Shown piece after piece: positions 40,322 to 47,290 of a stretch of 47,290 nucleotides of DNA. The position numbers were made by a program, and so were the translations under genes. Positions within the stretch are counted from its first letter, which is position 1; each line of letters begins with the position of its first letter. The notes beneath the pieces were generated by a model. It was not told where the DNA came from. It did no database searches and saw nothing but the letters and a program-made list of their open reading frames with translations. This DNA is from Comamonadaceae bacterium (lineage in GTDB: Bacteria > Pseudomonadota > Gammaproteobacteria > Burkholderiales > Burkholderiaceae_C), in the NCBI GenBank assembly GCA_947454955.1, contig CANGLW010000020.1, positions 1-47,290 on the forward strand. The letters are read 5' to 3'.

Positions 40322-40933
40322 TTACTTGACGATGTCGAGCACCGCTTTGAACTGCGGGTGATCCGCACCGCGCAGCCATTCAAAAGCCACCATCTCGGTG
40401 GTCACCAACTCGGCACCTGCGCCGGCCAGGCGGTCAAAGGCCGCGTCGCGGTTGCGCTCGGTGCGTGAGCTGCTGGCATCGGTCACCACCACCACATCGA
40501 ACTCTTCGTCGAGCAAATCCAGGGCGGTTTGCATCATGCAAACATGGCTTTCGCAACCGGCGATCACGATGGTGCTGCGCTGCGGCGCAGGCTGGGCTGG
40601 TTTTTGCAGGTGTTTGGGCAAGCTGCGGGCATTGCCGCCAGCTTTGGCCACAGGCCGCAGGGCCTCCGCCAGGCCATCGGCCACGGCAGAGAACTGCATT
40701 TTGGGCAGCACCCGGCCGCGCGCCGCCTCGATGAGTTGCAACAACTCAGGCGCGGTGCCGCCCAGGCTGGCCGGGTTTTCTTCGGTGGCCCACACCGGCA
40801 CCTTGAGCAAAGCCGCCACCCGCGCCAAGCGCATGGCATTGGCCACCACCTGCGGCCCCTCAAAAATCGCGGGCATCAGGCGGGTTTGGTAGTCAATCAG
40901 CAGCAGTTGGGAATCTTGAACGTCGAGCAGCAT
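40322..40933 (-). CDS. Isochorismatase-fold hydrolase (YcaC-like)
   Basis: This 203-residue protein belongs to the isochorismatase-like cysteine hydrolases. The catalytic triad is visible: Asp14 in LLLIDYQTRL, Lys78 in LPKMQFSA and a Cys in GCESHVCMM (Cys132, possibly Cys127). The substrate is unknown; relatives hydrolyse amides or ureido compounds. The distance between Lys78 and Cys132 is about 20 residues longer than in E. coli YcaC, because of a basic, Pro-rich insertion (about 97-118). It is a single gene, convergent with the hypothetical gene and followed upstream by a short tandem repeat and the tetR stop. Confidence 0.86.
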   Translation of the reverse strand: MLLDVQDSQLLLIDYQTRLMPAIFEGPQVVANAMRLARVAALLKVPVWATEENPASLGGTAPELLQLIEAARGRVLPKMQFSAVADGLAEALRPVAKAGGNARSLPKHLQKPAQPAPQRSTIVIAGCESHVCMMQTALDLLDEEFDVVVVTDASSSRTERNRDAAFDRLAGAGAELVTTEMVAFEWLRGADHPQFKAVLDIVK

Positions 40934-40965
40934 AGGGTTCTTTTTGAGGGGCCATCATCCGATAA

Positions 40966-40991
40966 ATGGAGGGCCGATATGGAGGGCCGAT
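40966..40991. repeat. Tandem duplication of a 13-bp unit upstream of the hydrolase gene
   Basis: ATGGAGGGCCGAT occurs twice head to tail in the 103-bp gap between the hydrolase and tetR genes. More diverged copies seem to follow (GAATTGAGGACCATT, AAATTGGGATGATCATT), and ATTAAAT occurs twice 17 bp apart (41004, 41021). The gap holds no other clear signal. Confidence 0.6.
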
Positions 40992-41036
40992 GAATTGAGG
41001 ACCATTAAATTGGGATGATCATTAAATAGAAAGGCT

Positions 41037-41765
41037 TCAGCGCCCGAACAGATCCGCTTGGTCCACCGCAGCCTTGGCCGTCTCAGGCGCCAAACGTGCG
41101 ATGAGGTGGCTCAGGTACAGCTCAAACAAAGCCTCGGGCTGCTGGGCGAACAATTTGATGCGCCGGGTGTGGTGCAGCAGCAGCACACCCACCCCATGTG
41201 CGAACAGGGCCGCGTTTTCCTGGCGGGCGGCCGCGGGATCCAGCCCCAGGGCCAGCATCGCGTCTTCACAGGGCTGCAAGGCGGCCAGTAACTGAGCGTT
41301 GAGCTGCTGGTTGAGTTCGGTGGTCAAACCCCGCGGGGCCATGCCGTGCACCAGGTAAAAGCCCAGGTCCAGGTCGCGCGGGTTTTGAAAGAAAAAGTTG
41401 AACCAGGCCTTGGCCTTGAGCTCCAGGGTCTTGGCCGGCTTCGCCTTGAGGGGCCGGGCCTCGTCGACCGCAGCTTGTAAGCGGACCAAAGTAGCCTCCA
41501 ACAAAGCGCCGTATATGGCTTCTTTGCTCTCAAAGTAAGAGTACAGGGCACCGGGCGTGTAACCAGCGCGCTTGGCAATCTCGCGGATGCTTGCGCCCTC
41601 CAGCCCCAGCTCTTCAAACACCGAGCGGGCGGCCTCTAGCACCAGGGCGCGGCGCACCTCACCCACCGCTTGCTGGCGCTGTTTGCGCTGGTCGCGCCGG
41701 GCCTGGGCGGCCTGCGCTTGCGCTTCGCTAGGGACTTCCACCAAGTCTGAGAGCTGAACTTCCAT
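41037..41765 (-). CDS. TetR-family transcriptional regulator
   Basis: This 242-residue regulator has a TetR HTH at about residues 38-85, with FEELGLEGASIREIAKRAGY and TPGALYSYFESKEAIYGALL as the recognition region. The C-terminal ligand domain is helical and shows no recognisable ligand motif. An unusual N-terminal extension of about 35 residues, rich in Gln, Ala and Arg, precedes the HTH. It is transcribed divergently from the AbfD-like gene across a 146-bp gap with a 19-bp palindrome, so it probably represses that gene and itself. The ligand is likely an acyl-CoA or an aromatic compound, which is inference from the neighbours. Confidence 0.9.
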   Translation of the reverse strand: MEVQLSDLVEVPSEAQAQAAQARRDQRKQRQQAVGEVRRALVLEAARSVFEELGLEGASIREIAKRAGYTPGALYSYFESKEAIYGALLEATLVRLQAAVDEARPLKAKPAKTLELKAKAWFNFFFQNPRDLDLGFYLVHGMAPRGLTTELNQQLNAQLLAALQPCEDAMLALGLDPAAARQENAALFAHGVGVLLLHHTRRIKLFAQQPEALFELYLSHLIARLAPETAKAAVDQADLFGR

Positions 41766-41832
41766 GCCAAGATGTTAGCCGATTTGTCAGAAAATCCACC
41801 CATCCGTCAAAATTTCAAACACTTGATTTTTT

Positions 41833-41851
41833 ATTTGAACACTGTTCAAAT
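41833..41851. promoter_or_regulatory. 19-bp palindrome, probable TetR operator
   Basis: ATTTGAACACTGTTCAAAT is a perfect palindrome around a central C, in the gap between tetR and the AbfD-like gene. Its size and odd centre fit operators of TetR-family repressors. A TTGATT hexamer (41823-41828) lies just upstream and a possible -10 (CAAATT or TCAAAT) falls within or at the edge of the palindrome, so bound repressor would block the plus-strand promoter. Confidence 0.75.
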
Positions 41852-41911
41852 TATTCCCTAGCGAGCAAATCAGTCTCTGCCATTCAATCAAGTACCACAC
41901 CAGACAAAACC

Positions 41912-43564
41912 ATGAACACCACTGCCCCCACCTCCCTGCTGATGAGCGGACAAGACTACCGGGAGTCGCTGCGACGCTACAACCCGCGTGTGTTTTTGGA
42001 TGGCCGGCAGGTCGATTCGGTGGCCGATGAACCAGGCTTTGCCCCGGGCATCAACGCGATTGGCCTGACTTACGACTACGCCCTCAAGCCCGAATACGCC
42101 AAGCTGATGACGGCCAAGCAGTTCAGCTCGGGCAAGACCGTGAACCGCCTCACCCACATCAACACCAGCGCGGGTGACTTGCTCAACAAACTCGAAGCCG
42201 TGCGCCTGGTGTGCCAGGAAACCGGCTGCGCGCAGCGTTACCTGACTCATGACGCGATGAACGCGATTGGCCAGGTCTCGGCCCGCATTGACGACGCCAA
42301 GGGCACGACCGAGCACACCGCCCGCTTTTTGAATTACCTGCACCGTGTGCAAGACCAGGACTTGACCCTGGGCGTGGCCATGACCGATGCCAAAGGCGAC
42401 CGCAGCAAACACCCCCACCAGCAGGCCAACGCCGACAGCTATGTGCACATCGTGGAGCGCAACGCGGTCCACAACGGCCAGCGCGGCATCGTGATTTCAG
42501 GCACCAAAGCCATCGTGACGGGCGCACCCTACATGCACGAGCTGCTGGTCATGCCCTGCCGCAACATGACCCAGGCCGACGCCGACTTTGCGGTGTGCTG
42601 CGCTGTGCCCATCGACGCCCCGGGCCTGACCATCATCGCCCGCCCCGCCGGCCGCCCTGGTGAGCCCGAGCATGGCGCGGCACTCTTCAGCAGCAAATAC
42701 GGCCAAAGCACCGCGGTGTGCATGTTCGACCGCGTGTTTGTGCCCATGGAGCAGGTGTTTTACGCCGGCGAATGGGAACACTCCGGCCACCTGACCTACA
42801 GCTACGCCACCCACCACCGCCACACCTGCATTGGCGCGCGCGCCGGTTTTGGCGACTTGCTGATTGGTGCGGGCGCCCTGATGTGCGAGGCCAACGGCTT
42901 TGACCCGGGCAAAGAGAGCCATTTGCGCGAGCAGATGGTCGAGCTCATCACCATCACCGAGAGTTTTTACGCCTGTGGCGTGGCCGCCAGCGTGTACGGC
43001 AAGTTTGACGAACTGAGCCGCAGCTATGTGCCCGACGCGGTGTTTGCCAACATCGGCAAGCTGCTGCTGGCCACGAAAATTTACGACATGCACCGCATCG
43101 CCCACTATGTGAGCGGCGGGCTCATCGTCACCCTGCCCGGCCCGGATGAAGACCACAACCCCGAGACCGGCGCTAAGCTCAGCGAGGTGCTGCGCGCCAA
43201 CCCCGATGTGCCTTACGAGCAGCGCATCCAAACCGCGCGTTTCATCGAAGACCTGACCGCCGGTTACCAAGGCGGCTGGTACTCGGTCATCAGCCTGCAC
43301 GGCGGCGGCTCACCCGCGGCCATGAAGCAAGAGATTTACCGCAACTACCCCGTGGGCTCCAAAGTGGAATTGGTGGAGCGTTTGCTGGAGCGCGGCATTG
43401 CGGCTGATGGCTCACCCGCCCCCGCGCCGCATGACCCCGAGCGGGCCATCACGAAAAACCGCCAACCCGGCAAATGCTGCGACGACGGCTGCAGCGCCCC
43501 GGGCACGCCGGTGATGGTGGACTTGCCCACCGTCACCGCCACCCTGCCCTCGAAAAGAACTTAA
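41912..43564 (+). CDS. AbfD-like flavoprotein (4-hydroxybutyryl-CoA dehydratase / HpaB family)
   Basis: The 550-residue protein aligns by eye with 4-hydroxybutyryl-CoA dehydratase (AbfD) through [44 protein letters not shown] and the C-terminal LHGGGSPAA. This is the flavin-binding acyl-CoA-dehydrogenase-like fold also used by HpaB monooxygenases. From remembered C. aminobutyricum numbering, the [4Fe-4S] ligands are Cys99, Cys103, His292 and Cys299. Here they map to Cys106, Tyr110, His302 and Ala309; Lys300 maps to Arg310 and Tyr296 to Cys306. The classical cluster therefore looks incomplete. A short tail with CCDDGC (522-527) follows the domain. No ribosome binding site is obvious before the ATG. 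The stop overlaps the convergent acuI stop by 4 nt. Role: probably acts on a short-chain acyl-CoA or hydroxy compound; exact reaction unknown. Confidence 0.85.
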   Translation: MNTTAPTSLLMSGQDYRESLRRYNPRVFLDGRQVDSVADEPGFAPGINAIGLTYDYALKPEYAKLMTAKQFSSGKTVNRLTHINTSAGDLLNKLEAVRLVCQETGCAQRYLTHDAMNAIGQVSARIDDAKGTTEHTARFLNYLHRVQDQDLTLGVAMTDAKGDRSKHPHQQANADSYVHIVERNAVHNGQRGIVISGTKAIVTGAPYMHELLVMPCRNMTQADADFAVCCAVPIDAPGLTIIARPAGRPGEPEHGAALFSSKYGQSTAVCMFDRVFVPMEQVFYAGEWEHSGHLTYSYATHHRHTCIGARAGFGDLLIGAGALMCEANGFDPGKESHLREQMVELITITESFYACGVAASVYGKFDELSRSYVPDAVFANIGKLLLATKIYDMHRIAHYVSGGLIVTLPGPDEDHNPETGAKLSEVLRANPDVPYEQRIQTARFIEDLTAGYQGGWYSVISLHGGGSPAAMKQEIYRNYPVGSKVELVERLLERGIAADGSPAPAPHDPERAITKNRQPGKCCDDGCSAPGTPVMVDLPTVTATLPSKRT

Positions 43565-44532
43565 ATCTTCACCACCACCCGGCCACGCACCTGGCCGGCC
43601 ATGAGTTGCTGGGCTTTGGCGATTGCCTGGTCCATGCCCACCTCGTCAATCATGCTCTCCAACAGCGCAGGGTCCAGGTCACGCGCCAAGCGGTCCCAGG
43701 CGCGTTGGCGAAGGGCCAGCGGGGCCATGACCGAATCCACACCCGCCAGCGTCACGCCGCGCAAGATGAAAGGCATGACGGTGGTGGGCAAATCCATGCC
43801 CTGGGCCAGACCGCAGGCCGCCACCACACCGCCGTACTTGGTTTGCGCCAACGCATTGGCCAGGGTGTGCGAACCCACCGCGTCGACCACACCCGCCCAG
43901 CGTTCTTTTTGAAACGGCTTGCCCGCCGCACTCAAGGTCGCGCGGTCGATGATGCTGGCAGCACCCAGGGCTTTGAGGTAAGCCTCTTCACTGGCTTTGC
44001 CGGTGGCGGCCACCACGGTGTAGCCCAGTTTGCTCAACAGCGCCACAGCCACGCTGCCCACGCCGCCGGTGGCACCGGTTACCAAAATCTCGCCACTTAG
44101 GGGTGTGACGCCATGGTCTTCCAAGGCCAGCACGCACAGCATGGCGGTGTAACCCGCCGTGCCGATGGCCATGGCCTGGCGCGGGGTGAAGGCCGCGGGC
44201 AACTTCACCAGCCAGTCGCCCTTGAGGCGCGCCTTCTCGGCCAGGCAGCCCCAATGGGTTTCGCCCACGCCCCAGCCGTTGTGCACGAACGCATCGCCCG
44301 CTTTCCAGGCCGGGTGGCTGGACGCGATCACCGTGCCCGCACCGTCAATGCCGGCCACCATCGGCCAGGTGCGCACCACCGGGCTTTTGTTGGTGATGGC
44401 CAGGCCGTCTTTGAAGTTCAGGGTGGAGTACGCCACCTGCACCGTGACATCGCCCGCGGGTAATTGGGCCTCGTCGACCTCGCTGACTTGGGCGGAAAAA
44501 CCGTTCTCATTGCTTAACAGGATGGCTTTCAT
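43561..44532 (-). CDS. acuI: Acryloyl-CoA reductase AcuI/YhdH family
   Basis: AcuI reduces acryloyl-CoA to propionyl-CoA with NADPH, both to use C3 compounds and to remove the toxic electrophile. The 323-residue medium-chain dehydrogenase/reductase lacks the zinc ligands of alcohol dehydrogenases and shows the family marks [46 protein letters not shown] and the NADPH-binding [13 protein letters not shown]. Length matches E. coli YhdH/AcuI (324). The gene is convergent with the AbfD-like gene, sharing the bases TTAA at the two stops. It has its own upstream region of about 195 bp shared with the divergent NlpC/P60 gene. Family is certain; substrate is inferred. Confidence 0.9.
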   Translation of the reverse strand: MKAILLSNENGFSAQVSEVDEAQLPAGDVTVQVAYSTLNFKDGLAITNKSPVVRTWPMVAGIDGAGTVIASSHPAWKAGDAFVHNGWGVGETHWGCLAEKARLKGDWLVKLPAAFTPRQAMAIGTAGYTAMLCVLALEDHGVTPLSGEILVTGATGGVGSVAVALLSKLGYTVVAATGKASEEAYLKALGAASIIDRATLSAAGKPFQKERWAGVVDAVGSHTLANALAQTKYGGVVAACGLAQGMDLPTTVMPFILRGVTLAGVDSVMAPLALRQRAWDRLARDLDPALLESMIDEVGMDQAIAKAQQLMAGQVRGRVVVKI

Positions 44533-44602
44533 CTCAGGATATACCCTTCAAAAAACTAATGAAATCAATGGCTTAAATCAAACTCTTGATGCGACTTGGC
44601 GC

Positions 44603-44631
44603 TTGGAGAAGTCTCCCCACCCCTTTATACT
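44603..44631 (+). promoter_or_regulatory. Sigma-70-like promoter of the NlpC/P60 gene
   Basis: TTGGAG (44603-44608) and TATACT (44626-44631) are spaced by exactly 17 nt. Transcription would start near 44638, which coincides with an in-frame ATG. That ATG is therefore unlikely to be the start, and the leader would be about 90 nt. The rest of the gap towards acuI (44533-44602) is AT-rich without a clear second promoter. Confidence 0.6.
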
Positions 44632-44727
44632 AGCGCCATGTGCTTGCCTCGTCTCATCGTTCCCCGGGAACACCTGGCCCTGCTCACCCTCTGGGTCGGC
44701 GGGGTGGGTAGCTTGGCGCGTGGCGTC

Positions 44728-45402
44728 ATGTGCAAGGTGTCGGCCAGCTTGGTGCCTAGCCTGGTTGCCTTGACGGCTGCCGTCTTGATGATTGGCGCGG
44801 CGCAGGCTGAGCCTAAAACGAAACAGGCAAGCCCTCCTCAAAACACTTCAGTGCCTGCCCCAACCCCGGTGCAAAGCGCCCTGAGCGCAGATGAACCCCA
44901 GGCCTTGCCCAGTGACGAGCTGGACAAGCTGCTTGCCGACAAAGGCTTGCTGGGCAAAATCACCCGGGTGGGTCAGCAAGTGACCCAAACCGTGAGCAGC
45001 GGGGCCTCCAAGGTCAGCAGCAAAGCGTCGGAGTTGGTGGTCTCCGCCATGGGCGCTTTGGGTGTGCCTTACCGCCGTGGCGGCAGCAGCTTTGACGGGT
45101 TTGATTGCAGCGGCTTTGTGCGCGCCATGGTGGAACAAACCGCGGGTTTGATCTTGCCGCGCAAGGCCGAGCAGCAAGCTGCAGCCACCCAAAAGATCGA
45201 CAAGAAAGACCTGCAACCGGGCGACCTGGTGTTCTTCAACACCATGCGCCGCGCATTCAGCCATGTGGGTATTTACCTGGGGGACGGCAAGTTCATCCAC
45301 TCGCCCAAACCCGGCGCCGAGGTGCGGGTGGAAGACATGGGCCAGCCCTACTGGACGCGCCGCTTTGACGGTGCGCGCCGGGTGCAAGAAGGCGCTGAAT
45401 AA
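44728..45402 (+). CDS. NlpC/P60 family cell-wall peptidase
   Basis: This exported cysteine peptidase probably cleaves peptidoglycan stem peptides. With the start at 44728 the 224-residue protein has a clean signal peptide (about 27 residues, ending GAAQA), a Pro/Ala/Ser linker, a region with VSSGASKVSSKASELVVSAM, and a C-terminal NlpC/P60 domain (about 103-220). The catalytic Cys127 is in FDCSGF, and His179 (FSHVGIYLG) and His191 (KFIHSP) complete the triad. An in-frame ATG at 44638 would add 30 residues and give an overlong signal; a promoter ends right there, which supports the later start. It is convergent with the response-regulator gene, with 29 bp between them. Confidence 0.9.
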   Translation: MCKVSASLVPSLVALTAAVLMIGAAQAEPKTKQASPPQNTSVPAPTPVQSALSADEPQALPSDELDKLLADKGLLGKITRVGQQVTQTVSSGASKVSSKASELVVSAMGALGVPYRRGGSSFDGFDCSGFVRAMVEQTAGLILPRKAEQQAAATQKIDKKDLQPGDLVFFNTMRRAFSHVGIYLGDGKFIHSPKPGAEVRVEDMGQPYWTRRFDGARRVQEGAE

Positions 45403-45404
45403 AC

Positions 45405-45423
45405 CGGTTCAGGCGGTGAACCG
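45405..45423. promoter_or_regulatory. Hairpin between convergent NlpC/P60 and response-regulator genes
   Basis: CGGTTCA-ggcgg-TGAACCG is a perfect 7-bp stem 2 bp after the NlpC/P60 stop. No T-run follows on either strand. It may contribute to ending both convergent transcripts, but it is not a standard terminator. Confidence 0.35.
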
Positions 45424-45431
45424 TAGGAGGT

Positions 45432-45857
45432 TCAACGGCTGACAGTTTCTGAACGCGGGGTGTTGGGGTCGCGACCAATCAGGGGGCAGATGCTGCGCCA
45501 CACATCGTCAAAGTCGTAAGGCTTGGTGATGTAGGCATTGAAGCCCGAAGCCAAGCCCCGCTCCACATCTTCAGGCAAAGCGTTGGCAGAGACGGCCACC
45601 ATGGGCGTGTCTTTGAATTCGGCCATGGCGCGAATTTGTTCCAAAAACTTGTAGCCGTCGATGCTGGGCATGTTGATGTCGACCATCATCACATCGGGGC
45701 GGTGTTGCACCGCTTGCTCCAGGGCCACACGTGCGCTGAAAGTGGGGATCACGCGGGCTTTGAACATGTTCTCCATGATCAAGGCGAGCAGCTTGGCGTT
45801 CGACACGATGTCGTCGACCACCAATACCGTCAATGGCTTGTCTGTTGCGTTCGTCAT
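45432..45857 (-). CDS. Single-domain response regulator (CheY-like receiver)
   Basis: This 141-residue protein consists of one receiver domain. The acidic pair is Asp15/Asp16 (VLVVDDI), the phosphoacceptor is Asp60 (MMVDINMP), the switch Ser is in VAVSANAL and the conserved Lys is in ITKPYDF. No output domain follows, so it must act by protein contact or in a phosphorelay. No histidine kinase is in the window. The start is the ATG at 45857 (MTNATDKP), with a GGGGGTG stretch just before it; the open frame upstream adds 13 unlikely residues. It sits between the NlpC/P60 gene and the terminator of the right-hand lpdA gene, so it has its own upstream region of about 97 bp. Confidence 0.9.
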   Translation of the reverse strand: MTNATDKPLTVLVVDDIVSNAKLLALIMENMFKARVIPTFSARVALEQAVQHRPDVMMVDINMPSIDGYKFLEQIRAMAEFKDTPMVAVSANALPEDVERGLASGFNAYITKPYDFDDVWRSICPLIGRDPNTPRSETVSR

Positions 45858-45954
45858 GATCACCCCCGAGCGTAGGCTGAAGTTAGCAGCCACCAATGAA
45901 AACAGAGCAAAAGTTTATCAGGGAAATCCCTAGCCGCGTGGGGAACCCATGAAA

Positions 45955-45982
45955 AAGCCCGGGCTGCGAACAGCCCGGGCTT
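45955..45982 (-). terminator. Rho-independent terminator of the right-hand lpdA gene
   Basis: AAGCCCGGGCTG and CAGCCCGGGCTT form a perfect 12-bp stem with the loop TTCG on the minus strand, followed by TTTC (CTTTTTC including the stem end). It lies 15 bp after the lpdA stop. The UUCG loop and T-run make it a textbook terminator for that operon. Confidence 0.93.
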
Positions 45983-45997
45983 CTTGGATTCACCGGT

Positions 45998-47290
45998 TTA
46001 CTTTTTGGCCGGTGGCACGTCGGTACACGAACCGTGCGCCACTTCCGCGGCCATGCCGATGCTCTCGCCCAGCGTGGGGTGCGGGTGGATGGTTTTGCCG
46101 ATGTCCACCGCGTCGGCGCCCATCTCGATGGCCAGCGCAATCTCACCAATCATGTCGCCCGCATGGGTGCCCACCATGCCGCCGCCCAGAATCTTGCCGT
46201 GGCCATGCGCCTCGGGCGAATCATCGAACAGCAGTTTGGTCACGCCCTCGTCGCGGCCGTTGGCAATCGCGCGGCCCGAAGCCGTCCAGGGGAACAGGCC
46301 CTTCTTGACCTTGATGCCTTGGGCCTTGGCCTGGTCTTCGGTCAAGCCTACCCACGCCACTTCGGGGTCGGTGTAGGCCACACTTGGAATCACCCGGGCG
46401 TTGAAGGCGGCAGCGGCGAGTTCGGCATTGCCTTGCAGCTCGCCGGCAATGACCTCAGCAGCCACATGCGCCTCGTGCACCGCCTTGTGCGCCAGCATGG
46501 GCTGGCCCACGATGTCGCCAATGGCAAAGATGTGCGGCACGTTGGTACGCATTTGAATGTCGACGTTGATGAAGCCACGGTCGCTCACGGCCACGCCGGC
46601 TTTCTCAGCGGCAATTTTCTTGCCGTTGGGCGTGCGGCCCACGGCTTGCAACACCAGGTCGTAAGTTTGCGGCGCAGGGGCGGTGCCGCCTTCTTGCGCG
46701 GGTGCAAACGTCACCTCAATGCCTTCGGGCTTGGCCACCGCGCTCACGGTTTTCGTGTTGAGCATGATGTTGTCAAAGCGCTTGGCGTTCATCTTCTGCC
46801 AGATCTTCACCAGGTCGCGGTCCGCGCCTTGCATCAGGCCGTCCATCATCTCCACCACATCCAGGCGAGCGCCCAGGGTGCTGTAGACCGTGCCCATCTC
46901 CAGGCCGATGATGCCGCCACCCAAAATCAGCATGCGCTTGGGCACGTCTTTGAGGGCCAAGGCGCCGGTGGAATCCACCACGCGCGGGTCTTCGGGCATG
47001 AAGGGCAAACGCACGGCTTGCGAGCCTGCGGCAATGATGGCACGCTTGAACGCAATGACCTTCTTGCTGCCGGTTTTCTCTTGCGCACTGCCCGTGGTTT
47101 CTTCCACCTCCAGGTGGTTGGCGCCCACAAACGCGCCGTAGCCGCGCACGGTGGTGACCTTGCGCATCTTGGCCATGGCGGCCAAGCCACCGGTGAGCTT
47201 GCCAATCACTTTTTCTTTGTGGCCACGCAGCTTGTCGATGTTGACCACCGGCTTGCCGAAGTCCACGCCCAGGTCGGCCATGTGCGAGAC
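45998..47290 (-). CDS. lpdA: Dihydrolipoyl dehydrogenase (E3), 5' end outside window
   Basis: This is a second dihydrolipoyl dehydrogenase. The 430 residues present run from the middle of the FAD domain to the C-terminus; the frame is open to the window edge, so the FAD-binding and disulfide (CxxxxC) part is outside. Seen are the NAD-binding LILGGGIIGLEMGTVYS, GRTPNGKKI, the FAD-contact IFAIGDIVGQPMLAHKA and the catalytic His in IHPHPTLGESIG. The VNIDKLRGHKEKVIGKL region is the type found in pyruvate dehydrogenase E3 proteins, so the aceE-aceF genes are expected beyond the right edge. It ends 15 bp before a strong terminator, so it is the last gene of its operon. Confidence 0.95.
   Translation of the reverse strand, partial: VSHMADLGVDFGKPVVNIDKLRGHKEKVIGKLTGGLAAMAKMRKVTTVRGYGAFVGANHLEVEETTGSAQEKTGSKKVIAFKRAIIAAGSQAVRLPFMPEDPRVVDSTGALALKDVPKRMLILGGGIIGLEMGTVYSTLGARLDVVEMMDGLMQGADRDLVKIWQKMNAKRFDNIMLNTKTVSAVAKPEGIEVTFAPAQEGGTAPAPQTYDLVLQAVGRTPNGKKIAAEKAGVAVSDRGFINVDIQMRTNVPHIFAIGDIVGQPMLAHKAVHEAHVAAEVIAGELQGNAELAAAAFNARVIPSVAYTDPEVAWVGLTEDQAKAQGIKVKKGLFPWTASGRAIANGRDEGVTKLLFDDSPEAHGHGKILGGGMVGTHAGDMIGEIALAIEMGADAVDIGKTIHPHPTLGESIGMAAEVAHGSCTDVPPAKK

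Noticed and set aside
39687..40361. Other plus-strand frames over the hypothetical gene at 39.9-40.3 kb
   Set aside because: They run through the prpE start region or lack a ribosome binding site. The frame at 39892-40311 has GGGAG and the more protein-like composition.

Overview
The window is a dense, GC-rich bacterial chromosome segment. It carries 44 protein genes, no rRNA or tRNA genes, no CRISPR array, no phage and no insertion sequence. Gene content and order point to a betaproteobacterium of the order Burkholderiales, most likely family Comamonadaceae (inference from gene order and protein style; no database search was possible). The main support is the run ndk-rlmN-pilF-rodZ-ispG-hisS-yfgM-bamB-der-hfq-hflX-hflK-hflC-hisZ-purA, together with an odhA-odhB-lpdA operon and a short SerB.

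Layout. Positions 1-7.2 kb hold the 3' part of mfd, then serB, rlmB, an orphan LolD/YbbA-type ATPase divergent from tesA, mnmH (selU) and a metC-like PLP enzyme. Positions 7.2-26.0 kb are one long series of minus-strand genes with stop/start overlaps and short gaps. They cover purine salvage and synthesis (phosphoribosyltransferase, purA), histidine (hisZ, hisS), membrane protease control (hflKC), ribosome and RNA factors (hflX, hfq, der, rlmN, rluB), envelope assembly (bamB, a YfgM-like protein), cell shape (rodZ), pili (pilF), isoprenoids (ispG), nucleotides (ndk) and chromosome segregation (scpB). rluD and bamD are divergent at 27.1 kb. A zapE-hypothetical-DUF465-dinG-like operon runs from 31.9 down to 27.9 kb. 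The 2-oxoglutarate dehydrogenase operon odhA-odhB-lpdA (37.7-32.1 kb) ends in a strong hairpin terminator, and prpE lies upstream of it.

The right arm (39.8-47.3 kb) is the accessory-looking part. It holds a hypothetical gene with a 12-bp repeat, an isochorismatase-fold hydrolase, and a TetR regulator divergent from an AbfD-like flavoprotein, with a 19-bp palindrome between them. An AcuI-type acryloyl-CoA reductase converges on the AbfD-like gene. An NlpC/P60 protein, a single-domain response regulator and a second dihydrolipoyl dehydrogenase cut by the window edge follow.

The most interesting locus is tetR / AbfD-like / acuI (41.0-44.5 kb). The AbfD-like protein keeps the overall 4-hydroxybutyryl-CoA dehydratase pattern, but two of the four iron-sulfur ligands and two nearby catalytic residues appear substituted. 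With AcuI and nearby PrpE this suggests a short-chain acyl-CoA route under TetR control whose chemistry may differ from the classical dehydratase. No stretch longer than 300 bases is without a gene; the longest gap is about 195 bp (44533-44727).
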